This document shows positions 27,808-39,270 of a stretch of 64,000 bases of DNA, in pieces. A program made the position numbers and the translations under genes. Within the stretch, counting starts at the first letter, position 1, and the number at the start of each line of letters is the position of its first letter. A model generated the notes under the pieces. That model ran no database searches, was not told the DNA's origin, and was given only the letters and a program-made list of their open reading frames with translations. The stretch spans positions 168,917,996-168,981,995 of the forward strand of contig CM035413.1 in NCBI GenBank assembly GCA_020310875.1. The letters are read 5' to 3'. This DNA comes from Ceratopteris richardii (Eukaryota; Streptophyta; Polypodiopsida; Polypodiales; Pteridaceae).

Positions 27808-28040
27808 TGTTGGAGTTAGACATCTATAGAAGAACGCAAACAACACAAGGAAGAAGAAGAAGAAGCTTGGAGCACGACACACAATACTGAATGTATTACC
27901 ACTAGAATGTACAAAGATAAGTAGCCCGTTAGGGCAATAAGCATATATACAAGAGGGGGGGAGAAACCTCTTAAAGAGGGAAAAAAGTGCCCCAACAATC
28001 GTAGAGTGTTCACACACATCACTACCTAAATATATCAACA
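27808..28040 (-). repeat. 3' LTR of family A copy 3
   Basis: On the plus strand TGTTGGAGTTAGAC to AAATATATCAACA. It is followed by the reversed polypurine tract AATCCCCCTTGGGAG. Confidence 0.9.
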
Positions 28041-28113
28041 AATCCCCCTTGGGAGTTATGTGGTGAACAAGGAGCTAGCACTCATGTATAAGGAAGTGTC
28101 AAGCTATGTGGAA

Positions 28114-31100
28114 TCAATCCACAAAAGGAAGTAAGCCCAAAGCTTTACGGAAAGCTTCAAACTTCTCCCTAGGAAGAGCCTTCGTAAAAAGGTCTACAAT
28201 GTTCTCCTTCATGGGCACATATGCCAAGCCAATCTCCTTGTCAGAGAACCTCTCCCTGACATAATGATAATGCACCTCAATGTTCTTAGTGCGAGCATGG
28301 AACACAGGGTTCCTCGCAACTGCCAATGCGCTCTAACTGTGAGTGAAGATGGTAGTGGCAAAAGATTGACCAACACCCAAATCAGCCATAAGGCATCTGA
28401 GCCACACACACTCAATAGTCACTATGAAAGCTGTCCTATACTCAGCCTCACAATTGGAAATGGCCATAGTAGGTTGCTTCTTGCTCAACCAAGATATACA
28501 TGATTTACCAAGCATGAAGCAAAAGCCACTAGTGGACACATGAGTGTCATAGCAACCAGCCCAATCACTGTCAGAAAAATCATGCAAATCTAGCGGTAGT
28601 GATCCCCCCTTGGGATAAAACAATCCAAGTAGTCAGGTACCACCCAAATAGCGAAAGATGCGCATAACTGCGTGCCAATGCTTGACACCTAGGCAATGCA
28701 TAAACCTGCTCATCTATGATACAAAAAACTGAATATCTGGCCGAGTAATGCATAAGTAAATCAAGCATCCAACAACCTACTGATAGAGAACAGTATCAAA
28801 TGCATCTACGGCATCATGAAGACTCAGTCGTAAAGCTATCTCCCTAAGAGTGGCAATAGGCTTACAGTCTTCAAGCCCAAAATGCTATAATAATGTGTCA
28901 ATATATTTTGTTTGACACAAAGCCATTCCACCATCAACTTGCATAAACTGAATGCCCAAAAAGTGATGCAAATGCCCCAAACCAGACATCTCAAATGAGG
29001 CATGCAAATCAGCCTTAAAATCAGCAATATGCATGTCATGAGGACCACTAAGTAGGATGTCATCAGCATGCAACACAATGATTAGAAGCACATCATTAGC
29101 ACGCTTAACATATAAGTTGCTTTCAGTTGGACTATTCTCAAAACCATGTGCAATGAGATAGGCATGTATCTTTTCATACCAAGCACGTGGTGCTTGCTTT
29201 AAACCATATAATGCCTTCTTTAACCTGCACACCTAGTTTTCATGTGCTTTCTGCAAAAAGCCACAGGGCTAAAAAACATACACTTCTTTATGCAAGTAAC
29301 CATTCAGAAATGTTGTTTTAATGTCCAACTAATGTACATTCCAACCATGAAGAGCTGCAAGTGCACAGATGCTATGAACAATAGTCGTTTGGCAAGTAGG
29401 AGCAAAGGTCTCATCAAAATCAATGCCTCTTTCCTACACATAACCCTTTGAACCAAGCCTAGCCTTATACCTGTTAACTCTATTGGTATTCTAACGTATG
29501 AATACCCTATGTTGGAAGTGGTAGTGGGCCACAATAACAATATATTAGAGGTTTATAGGATGTTCCAACATATGAACCTTAACATACACACCTTAAGACT
29601 CAAAAATAGATGAGTGAGAGATAGAGAGAGAATAGACGAGATTTTAAGTGTAACGGTAAGCTATGAGGCTTACCTACACTAACTTATATATGAATGTCAA
29701 ATTAAAATGTGTGCATATGATACATACTGACAATAGCTTTATCCAGGTAGAAGTAGGAACTAGATACAAGAGATTGTCTGCCTAAGAGGTATGAAGAGTG
29801 TGTGTGTGAATATGGAGAATAAGAACAGTTTAGAATTGTTGTATGGCAAACCCAAATTCTGATCAACCTAAATCAGAAACGAGTGACCTAGCAATTTGTG
29901 GATGATACAGATGATAGCCTTTACCTTCAGAATTGTACCCAACAAAATACATTTTATTGCTTTATCATCCAATTTTCTGCGATGTTGTTTAGGCCTTAAT
30001 GCATATGCCAAACAACCAAAAACATGCAAATGAGTAAGAGATGGCCTATGACCATGCCAAGCCCCATATGGGGTGATAGACTGCAGCGCTTTAGTGGGAC
30101 ACATGTTAAGTACATATGTTGCACACATAACAACCTCAAGTGAGAAATTATGTGGTAAAGCCTAACTCTTGACCATACACCTCGCCATCTCCATGAGTGA
30201 CATGATCTTTCATTCAACAACTCCATTCTGTTGAGGTGTATATGGCACTGTACACTAATGTTTTATCCCACGTTCAACCAAAAATGCATTAAAGTAAGAA
30301 GACACCCCCCCTCAATCAGAACGGAGGGTGCCCATTTTACATGTTGACAAATTTTCAGCCAAAACCAAAAATTGTTTGAAGCACATAAGCACTTTGGACT
30401 TTGCTTTCAATTGATATACCCATGCATGCCTGGAAAAATCATCAATGAAAGTCACGAATTAAAGATAATTTCCAAAAGAAGGAATCTACATACGACCACA
30501 TACATCACCGTGAACGAGCTGCAAAATCTGTGTAGCTCGAAGTGAACCATCTTTTGGAAATGAGGAACGTTGCATTTCGCCCAAAATACACCCTTCACAT
30601 ACATGTTTACCGGGTGCCTCAAGTTTGGGCAAAAAGGAAACCATTTCAGATTTCTGCAGGTGTAGCAAACTAGTAAAATTCAGATGACCAAAGCATGCAT
30701 GCCAAAGCTTTGCATCTGACATAGCCCAAGAATCATGTACCACACATGCTAAATCATTCACAAATTTTTCATAATCTATGAGCTTATACAACCCACGAGA
30801 TAAAATGCCAGAAGCAATAATCATGTCGCCATTTGATAGATCATGAATTGTACATCTATCATCAACAAATTTCACAACCAAGCCAATCTTGGCTAAAGTC
30901 AAAACTGATAACAGATTCTTGATCCCTAGCACAAATAAAGCATCTGACAAAGTGAAAGAACTACCATCAGCAGTGGTCAAAATGATCTTACCAACTCCCA
31001 TGATAGGATAAGAGGAGTTGTTGGCATATGTGACAGTATTCCCTGTAGGGGCAGGGTCCAATGAAGAGAAGAAACTATGTTGGGAGGTAATATGTTTGGT

Positions 31101-31145
31101 CGCCCCACTATCAAAGTACCAAATATCTAAGTCTAAGGTAGACAT
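28114..31145 (-). pseudogene. family A copia pol, copy 3
   Basis: On the minus strand, from the protease (YFDSGATKHITSQHS near 31095) through pre-integrase, integrase, RT (APRAWYEKIH near 29185) and RNase H (FSDSDWAGCYD near 28570) to LLPFVD before the stop at 28114. The RT catalytic Tyr-Val-Asp-Asp is changed to His-Ala-Asp-Asp (VLHADDILLSG, near 29060). About 390 bp at 29500-29890 are unrelated to the family and replace the end of integrase and the hinge region. Stops and frameshifts are numerous. Confidence 0.8.
29500..29890. other. foreign segment replacing part of copy 3 pol
   Basis: Family A homology stops near 29890 (end of the LYHP block) and restarts near 29500 (start of RT). The intervening AT-rich segment contains TGTTGGAAGTGG...TGTTCCAACA near 29512-29568 and a GA run at 29615-29632, with no coding pattern. 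It looks like an insertion combined with loss of about 480 bp. Confidence 0.5.
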
Positions 31146-31656
31146 GCACTGCTCATGAGAAGATAGGTCAAAACTGCAAACAGTAGTAAATGCCCATTCT
31201 TCATCCTACACAAGATTAGTAGACTCTGTTTTTGATGTAGAGACCTCTGCAACAACCATTCTGGCCTCTTTCTTTTTTGCCTCTTTAGCAGCCAATTTGG
31301 ATAGTTTTTAATGACATGATCATTTGCTTATAGTATTTGCAAAACAATTTCTGCTTTTTTGATTTCTTCTTATCTTTGTCTTCTTCTTCGATTGTGCAAA
31401 ATTAGCAGATTTTTGCTTACTAATTGAAGAGCTCCATTTTCCTTTTCCAGCTTGATCTACAACATGCATAATAGACTTGTTCCGCCTAGAGTAATCTTCT
31501 TGCAACAAAACAGAAACTAACTCTTCAAATGTTAAGGCATTTGGATTGCCTTTCATCATGAATCGAAGAGTAGAAATAAAACTCTGATATGAGTCAGGAA
31601 GACCATTCAGAATGATATGTACAAGTGAACTATCAAGAAGGACTTCATCAACAGAC

Positions 31657-31684
31657 ATTAGGAAAAAAAATGAACCCTGCATGG
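31657..31684 (+). repeat. left terminal inverted repeat of the DNA transposon
   Basis: Begins ATTAGGAAAAAAAATGAACC; pairs with 39271-39298 with four mismatches. Confidence 0.8.
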
Positions 31685-33369
31685 TCCATGTAAGGATTCC
31701 TAATTTTTAGGGATTAAGCTTAATCTTGTACTTTGTTAAGGGGACAAAGTGCATTTAATAGAGCACTTTTTGATAGGCTGAAGTGGGCTTTTTTTTAGGT
31801 TGAGCTAGGATCTTCTCTCTCTTTTGCACAAAGAGAGAGAGAGAGAGAGATAAACCACTTTCCACCTCATCAAATCCGTCCATCTTTATGAATAAAAAAA
31901 TGACTTTTCTGAAAAAGTTTCTTTTTCAGTTATATGTGAGAAGTTACTTCTTTTAGTCTAGTATTTATAAAAAAATACTTAAAAAAAACATACTTTTCAA
32001 AATTCCTCCAAAAGTTAAGTGTCACATAATCAAACTCGTAACTTTGGTTGCCCCAAAACATGATTTTTTGAAAAAAAACTTATTTTCCCTCTTACACACT
32101 GAAAAAAGTCATTTTGACTTATCCATATACCAAAACACACTTTTTTTCTTGCACAGAGCTACTGTACAAGCCATTCCAGCTATCTCTATGCTTCTTCCTA
32201 TTCGGTGCTGGAGTTTTGGAACATCACGGTGCTCACATGTATTACGAACATGAAACCAGCACCAACGCGTGCTCCTCACTCAAAGAGCGTACATGTTCGT
32301 GTTCCAATAGAATTTGCACCAACAACTACAGGTAGCAATGACAAAGATTCTCAAAATGAATGACGTGCAGTTGGAGAGAAGAATATTGATCTTTGGGTCA
32401 ATGGTGCATTGTATCCCTTAGATCCAATGTCCACTGTTCATCCTAGACTCCATAGTATGTCCACATTTCTACAACTCCTTGGTAGTGGTGAAGATGGATT
32501 GCTAAGCTATTGCAAGTGATTCTCTAACCATTCTACATTTATAGCAAATTATTGGATGCAACAATGTCATCACAACCATTTCAAGATACACAGTTTAGAA
32601 AGTGCTATACACACTTTAGAAAGTGCTATCAAATCTTTGGATGAGCACAATAATAGACTCCAACAAGATGTGGAAGAAAAGGAGAGCACAATTACAAAGT
32701 TAAAAGCCAATCTTACACAACTAAAAGAGACTCCACTTGGGATGAGATACATGAAATTACCATTATCATCCTTTAAAGCTCTTTCAATTGGTGGTGGAGC
32801 ATGGAAGTGATGTGTTTATGCGCTTAGGTTTGTGTTTTGCTTGTTTATTTATGTTAAAAGACATTTAGATTGAGTTTCTTATTGTGCAATCATTTGTTGA
32901 AGATGCTAGTGCGTCCTCAACAATGGAGGGTCAATTGAAGTTTTTGAATTCTTCTCTTAGCAACAAACATGTGCTTATGATTTTGGATTCACCAAAAGAT
33001 ATTATTAGTCCTAGTGAGTACATATGGTATGTTATGAAGTAGGTGTTAGTACTAGAGCATACACTGCATTGTACAAACTTTTGAAGCAGGCTCTTCAAAA
33101 CAAAGGTATTTTCCAAAGCATTTTTTCATGCCCTTACAAGGTATCTTTGAAGAAGAAGATGACCAATGAGAATGTAGCCAATACTCTTGGCAATTACTTG
33201 CATATAGAAGATGTTATGCCTGCATCCATTTATCATTCATCTGCATCAAAGAAAAAGTTGAAAAACTCATCTAGAAAGGGATTCATCTACACAAAGTACA
33301 ACAATATATTTGTCAATTTGGAGAGGCTTCAAAAGGAAATGGTTAAATTTTACAAATCCACAATTCAAG

Positions 33370-33438
33370 GTATATCCATTGTTGTGATACTGACATTCAT
33401 AGTATATTCATTAATGTAATATTTGTTATTTGATGTAG
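33370..33438 (+). other. intron in the transposase-like gene
   Basis: 69 bp, donor after CAATTCAAG, acceptor TTTGATGTAG. Splicing removes in-frame stops and joins TIQ to DSGSK in one frame. Confidence 0.6.
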
Positions 33439-34541
33439 ATAGTGGTTCCAAAATCAAGTTTGTATTGAAGCTAGATGAATGTCAAATCATAAAGGGACGA
33501 CTTATGGAGAGACTTAGTGTGACACTCATGAATGAAGCTATGGCCCATGTCATTATTGATGAAAGTGAAGAACCTACCCATCACTTTACATATAGTGTCC
33601 AATCCAAGAAAGATATATGGTGGTTAGGTGCTATTGAAGTACCTAAAGAATCCAATGATGTTCTTACATGGATTTTCAATAGGACCCCATGGATCAGAAA
33701 GGTGATAACTTCTCAAATTCATGATGCCAAAATCATTGTAGAAGGCTTAGGTGATTTTGAAGTAGAGTAGCACTTAGGTGGAGACTTAAACACTATCAAA
33801 TGCATGTTAAGGTGCAAACAAGGTGCATCTGCTCTCTATCCTTGTCCATATTGCACACAAGGTTATAAACGAACAAAGAGAACACAAAACAACATAGATG
33901 ATTTAACTGATGACACAGATGCATCTCCATCTATTGAATGGGATATACCTTTAATGAGGTGTCCCATGTTAGGTACACCTAATCGTGACATGTCAGATAA
34001 GGATTGGAATCCCATTATTCCATTCCCTTTAGTCAATGTCCATTTTTGCACCTTGCATGCCTTCATGTGAATTTTTGATAGACTACTGAAGCTCCATATA
34101 GAATATGCATTTTCCATGAAGCCAATTGATGAATTTGTTCAAGCTATAAAGAAATTGGAGGAACTACTTAATTCAATTGGTTGTAATAGTGGAAACATAA
34201 CCCTAGTTGTTAAGAAAGTTGGAGAATCTCAAGATAGTTTACAACAAGTGTCAATGACAGGGAATAAAGCAATACATTTTTTTAGAAGAGGTACTAGCAC
34301 TCAAAATAATGAACATTATGAGCTGTGGAAAGACCTATGCATGATCACAATAGACAATGACTCTCAAGTTGATCTTTGTAATAAGGGAAAGAAGGTTTGT
34401 TCAAGCTTTGATAAGTTGGTAGGCTTAATGGGTCTGACTAGGTCTAGTGCTATTCAACATCAATTGTTTCAAGAGACATTAGTGGAGTTCACCAAGTGTT
34501 TCATTCAATCTTGGGGAGAGAGCAATGTAACACACTACATT

Positions 34542-34610
34542 GTAAGTGTATTCTTCTTCTAAAGGTGTTCATTGCACTTACCTTTTTCCAATGTACTTAA
34601 CAACTTTTAG
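34542..34610 (+). other. intron in the transposase-like gene
   Basis: 69 bp, donor GTAAGT after CACACTACATT, acceptor CAACTTTTAG. Splicing joins THYI to HILFERGAYF in frame. Confidence 0.7.
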
Positions 34611-35111
34611 CATATTTTATTTGAACGTGGAGCTTATTTCATGCATCGATATGGGTCATTAGAGATTTTTAGTACCCAAGGAATGGAAAAGTCACACTAC
34701 AAAGCGAGGGGTGTCTACTTCAAAAACATGCGACATGGTGGTGGTCCAATGCAATCAACTACATGGAGGAGATGTTTAATTGGTTTTACTGCACTACATT
34801 CTCGAGAAAGTTTTTTGTGAATGAATTAGGGAATCACAATTAGCAAAACTTGTGAGAAGGATGCAACACAACATTGCCAGTGAGAAATGGAAGTCATCAT
34901 TAGGACCTCTCCATCATGCTTAGTGGCATGCTAGGAGACTACAAGAAGGCTCATCTTGGAAGTAAAGTGAATTTGTTATTTCCCATTATGTGGTAAATCC
35001 TAGGATTATTGTAATCTTGGTTTCAATGTATTATTATTTCTATTATAATATTTTGTATGTTTTTAAATAGGTTTTGTCCATTCTAGTGTGAACAAATAGT
35101 TAAAAAAAAAC

Positions 35112-35121
35112 TATATAAATA
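35112..35121 (+). promoter_or_regulatory. TATA box upstream of the H3-like gene
   Basis: TATATAAATA, about 42 bases before the ATG at 35163. It suggests that the H3-like gene had its own promoter and a very short leader. Confidence 0.55.
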
Positions 35122-35162
35122 TAGAGAACTCACTTCATTTCACACTTTTGCAACTCAAGAGA

Positions 35163-35988
35163 ATGGCATGCATCAAGCAAACTGCAAGGAAAGATCATGT
35201 GTTCTTTCCTAGCCCTCATCTAGGGATGCAACACCCACCATGGTTGCAAACCCCCCCCCCCCCAAAGACCCCAAAGTGGTTCCCAGAGCACATCTAGGCC
35301 TGTGTCACATGATGGCACACCACCTAGGAGCAATCCATCACAAGAACATGAAGTGTCCAATAGACAAGAGCATTTCATTCCAAGATGATCAGACTCAGAT
35401 TCAGATGACGAGCCACCAACCAGAACACCCATCAAGGCAAGAGCCAAAACAAAAGACGATGAGAAGGGTTGTATCAGAGAGCGATGAGGAGACATCACCG
35501 AATGACGAAAGCAGCAATCAACCACCATGGAATGATATGCACATTCCAACGAGCCATAGGGTGACACATGGAGGCAAGACACTTCCACAAGGACAAGGGC
35601 AAATACCAACAGAGGAGGAAAGGGAGCAAAGTCAACAAACACATCAACAAAAAAATGTGGAAGATGAAGTTGGACCCTCACATCGTGTACATTGAAGAAA
35701 GAAAAACTATCAACCACGACGTAGACCTCAATGACAGCCTAACATACCTCCGTTGAACTACTCATACCACGAAGAGCTTTTGCATGGGTAGAAAAAGAAG
35801 AAGTAAAAAGCTATTGTGCAGGTCTATGAATATAGGGGACAACACTTGACGCACTTCAAGAGGAAGCTGAGGCTTACCTCATCTCCATGCTTGAGGACTC
35901 TAACCTATGTGCTATCCATGCCAAGAGAGTAACCATACAACCCAAGGACATTCAGCTAGCAAGAAGAATTAGAGGAAATAACCCATGA
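35163..35988 (+). pseudogene. histone H3-like gene with long divergent tail, inside the DNA transposon
   Basis: 35752-35988 is one frame aligning without gaps to histone H3 from the ELLI of helix 1 to the C-terminus: ELLIPRRAF, then [11 protein letters not shown] (helix 2), [16 protein letters not shown] and IQLARRIRG, ending NNP. Spacing from ELLI to ALQE is 28 residues, as in canonical H3, so there is no CENH3-type loop insertion. The two stops, TGA 35827 and TAG 35833, stand where H3 has Arg and Gln and equal CGA and CAG with C-to-T changes. The ATG at 35163 starts MACIKQTARK, matching 8 of the first 10 H3 residues; the two differences also fit C-to-T. Between the two ends lie about 190 codons of acidic, Gln/Pro-rich sequence with frame changes (poly-C run at 35251-35263), unlike the H3 tail. 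Part of the region just before helix 1 is not recognisable. H3 packages DNA in nucleosomes; the role here is unknown. Confidence 0.75.
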
Positions 35989-36290
35989 CATTTGTATCTT
36001 GTACCCTTTGAGAGGCATACTTTGCGATGTAATACAATGATTAATAGAAAATTTTGTTTTTACCTATATGTTCTTTGTGTCTTTTTTTTTTCTCTCTCTC
36101 TCTCTCTCTCACTCTCTCTATCTTTGACTCTCCACCCTAAGTGTATAGAAATAACTTTTGCTTCAGTTAGTTATATTTGGAGTCCTCAAAAGCTCTTTGT
36201 GAATGAGTTGAACCCGCATGCATTTGCCTCTTATTTTTTGACTAGATATGTATAATTTGAACCTAATATGTCCCCAAAGGTCACTTACAT

Positions 36291-36386
36291 GCAAAAAAAA
36301 ACCCCAACCACAGAAACGTGGGATTCAATCCTTCAATTTTTTTGCAGGGCTGAATCCTGCATTTCTATGGCTAGGGCTTTTTTTGC
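36291..36386. repeat. hairpin 1 (inverted repeat) in the DNA transposon
   Basis: Left arm GCAAAAAAAAACCCCAACCA... and right arm ...CTAGGGCTTTTTTTGC pair over about 38 bases with a loop of under 20. It lies between convergent genes. Confidence 0.75.
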
Positions 36387-36534
36387 ATTTTATGGCCTTT
36401 TCAATGCCCCCTATGTTTAGATGAGATGTATAGAATGTATAAAATATAAGGTTAGTCACTTTAGGTACTCTTTGGCTTGCTAGGTCTTCAGTGTACAGTT
36501 GATGCCACCATAAGCAAGAGAATTTGAAATCATT

Positions 36535-38658
36535 TCAGTTGATCCTACACTTGGGAGCCCTCTTAAACACTAAAAAAGGCCAAAAAAGCCCCAGCCACAA
36601 AAATGCGGGATTGTTTGCAGGGCTGATTCTCACGTTTCTGTGGTTGGGGCTTTTTTGGCCTATTTCATGGGATATTACATGGGGGTCTTGCAGCCCCTGA
36701 CCCATGGCAATACCTATTTGCCCTAGTACTTTTCCTCTAAATTTAAGTCCTAATGTAGTTACAACTAAGGATTTCCTAACCAAAATGACACAATTAGTGC
36801 CTTGGGTAATTGTACATGGACACAAAATTTTGCTAAGGGTCTTCAAGCACCAAGTCATGAAGTGCCCATCCGGACTGTAGTCTTTATGTATGATCACAAA
36901 ATCATCCTTTGGCAACTTTCCGATGTAGTTTGCCAAGGATGAACCACTTCCACAAGAAGCTCGATCCCCACCGGATCTTGCCACGAGCTTGTCCAGCCCA
37001 ATTGCTTCCTATTAAGAAAGAAAATGAGAATTCAAGCTCTAACTTTGTTAACTTAAATTATTAATTTATTTAATTTAATTACCACTTACATCATGAAGCT
37101 TGTCTTTTTCTTCCCCTCTTCCAGGGGCATCAAGATCAATGCTAGAGTGGACCATGCCACTCTACTCTATGACGGGGGATGTAGGAACTTTGTGCTTCAT
37201 TACCCTCTCCCACACTGCACTAAACACCTCTTCCGTAGTATAATTGTTGTCATCTTTTAAGATAGCTTCACACACCATTGCTATGGTGTCTGCCATAGAA
37301 TCTCTGAGTGGGATGGCCTTCTTTTCAAGTATGTCAGATGTGTTGTCAAGGGGAACATCTGACATTGTGGATAAAATACTCAGACATTCGTCTACACGTA
37401 GACCAAATGCCTTCTCAATATCATGAAGAAAAATAAATTCCTCTCCATCCACAACGATGATGGATAGATATTCAATTTCCACCTTTGGTAATGTGGGCTG
37501 AGAGGGGTTGAGATCTGAAGGGGGGGCCTCCTCCATGCTTGATAGCTCACGTAATTTGTCCACAACACCACCAAGGAAGTCTCAGTGGATTGTAATGCTC
37601 TCTTTTGCAAAATTTATGGCCTATGGTTGAGGCTCATTCTTTTCCTTAACAAAGCCCCTTGTGACAAGGTTGGGGAGATCAATGGGTGTAGGTTCAGGCT
37701 CCTCATTGATGATAAAATATGTTGTTGCAATGTAGGAAAGGTACTTTGTACCCATCCTCTTGTTTTTGTTAAGTTTCTTTATTAATGGCACATAATCATC
37801 CAATAATTGCCCTGCATTTTTAGCAATTGCCATGAAGCGCTTAAGGCACTTCATGAAGGCTTCATCACCAGTATCGAAATCCTATGTCTATTGCACTAAT
37901 TTTACAAAGGTATCTATCCCCTTTGGTGCATCCTTGTACAAGTCCCCAATTTTCACCTAGTAAACCCTCCACCTACTCATATGTGATATCTTTTAACATG
38001 AACATTGTTGAAGTCTCTAGAATTGTGAATATCTGAAATAAATGTACAAAACCATGAACAAGAACACACCAATGTAATCCTATAAATCTTGAAACACTTG
38101 TGATTTTCAAAGAGTTGTGTATGTCCGTCACCATCTTATGCTTCAAAGATGTTAATGTCCATATATCATATTGTGGCCACTTGAGCTTTAAAAGAGAATC
38201 TACCTTAATCATCTCTAACCTGCCAAAATCATTTGATGAAGAGGGTACAACATATGTATGTGTGTAAAAGAAAACTCTCTCATGTAATAGCTGAGCAGGA
38301 CAGGCTTGTGGAAAGACTATCGACCCAACATTTGCATGCAATCCTTGGAAAGTACCTGTAAGAGTATGAAGTGGTTGTTCCTCCACCAAGGTAGAAGGAA
38401 ATATGTCTGCAACAAAAAACTACACAACTAATATTAAGAAATTTGAACAAATTTCAATGAGTAATACTTACAATTGATATGATATCTCATTTTGTTTGAG
38501 TTTTCCAATTTCATGCTTGACATTGTGAAAACATGTTGTACAATGGCAACAATTTCACCATTTTTGAGCTTTTTGAAGCCTAATAACTTCCCTTTCCAAT
38601 GAAGATCCAAGTTTCCATGCTCTCTTACATGATGAGGGCCAACACCAGAGGGTTGCAT
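36535..38658 (-). pseudogene. spliced gene of unknown function on the minus strand of the DNA transposon (decayed)
   Basis: Starts at ATG 38658 (MQPSGVGPHHVREHG). Intron 38407-38471 (65 bp, GTAAGT to TTGCAG) joins the frame to IFPSTLVEEQPLHTL. Intron 37009-37089 (81 bp, GTAAGT to TTAATAG) joins LHD to EAIGLDKLV. Coding segments read FGRLEMIKVDSLLKLKWPQY, DAPKGIDTFVKLV, YVPLIKKLNKNKRMGTKYL, VVDGEEFIFLHDIEKAFGL and DDFVIIHKDYSPDGHFMTWC. It is interrupted by one frame change (near 37955) and stops at about 37973, 37880-37890, 37621 and 37582, most of which fit CAG or CGA changed by C-to-T. I recognise no domain. It converges on the H3-like gene and may be an accessory transposition factor or captured cargo. 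The last 35 codons run into hairpin 2, so the true end may be earlier. Confidence 0.5.
36577..36661. repeat. hairpin 2, paralogous to hairpin 1
   Basis: AGGCCAAAAAAGCCCCAGCC pairs with GGTTGGGGCTTTTTTGGCCT. The arms share AAGCCCCAGCCACA and GGGATT words with hairpin 1. It overlaps the 3' end of the minus-strand gene. Confidence 0.8.
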
Positions 38659-39270
38659 TTACACCCGTGCACCTTTGCAAAACTCATGTCCTAAACAAAT
38701 TCCTTCTTGATATTGTGACATTTTATCCCGATAACCTCATCTTTTGGATGTCTATGAGATTTAGGTTTCTCCATTGGAGTTCAGGCTATGGAAGTGACAT
38801 TAGGAATTCAAAGAAGAAGATACATAGAGAAAGAAATGGAGATGCAGGAGCTTCAATGGTGTGCTAGGGAGAGAAAGTAGTGGAAAGAGATGACTTTTTA
38901 GGACCTGGGTATGAAAATGTGAAGTTTTGGAGCGAGAAAGTTGTATTTTGAGTTATTTTTGAAAAAGTTACTTTTTTCAGGTCAATTCATGCATGGATTT
39001 TGATTTAGTAGTCAAAAATAGCACTTTTGATCCTAACAAGTGGTTGGGGGGCCATTAAATGGTGTTATGATGTTTTATAACTTTTTGAAATTTTTTAATT
39101 TTTGGGCCCAGATAAGTTACGAGATTCCTTTCTCTCTCTAGAGGCAAAACTTGAACATAGGGGAATCTTGTCCCCTCATCCCCCTTCAACCTAGTGATTT
39201 ATAGGCTATAGACTGTGTCCACCACCCTCCTCTCATTTTTCCATCACTAATCACTCTTGATCCAAAAGCC

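Larger units (their letters stand above)
32250..34965 (+). pseudogene. transposase-like multi-exon gene of the DNA transposon (decayed)
   Basis: From the ATG at 32250 one frame runs to 32807 with two TGA stops (32361, 32517) and holds a coiled coil (about 32590-32730). Coding resumes near 32881 in another frame. Introns 33370-33438 and 34542-34610 (69 bp each, GTATAT/GTAAGT to AG) rejoin the frame exactly. Landmarks are FVLKLDECQIIKG, HLGGDLNTIK followed by YPCPYC (C-x2-C), CTLHAFM then IFDRLLKLH, and GMEKSHYKARGVYF followed by RHGGG. An Asp strand, a second Gly-Gly-Asp block and a zinc-like CxxC recall RNase H-fold transposases; from memory similar uncharacterised proteins occur in animals and plants. 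This is inference. Stops at 33768 (TAG) and 34071 (TGA) fit single G-to-A and C-to-T changes. Its position inside a TIR element makes it the best transposase candidate. Confidence 0.6.

Noticed and set aside
35220..35717. 165-codon minus-strand frame opposite the H3-like gene
   Set aside because: Shadow of the plus-strand coding region; no recognisable motif.
35752..35988. Centromeric H3 (CENH3) rather than canonical-type H3
   Set aside because: Helix 1 to helix 2 spacing equals canonical H3 with no loop 1 insertion, and the C-terminal ARRIRG is canonical. The long tail alone is not enough.
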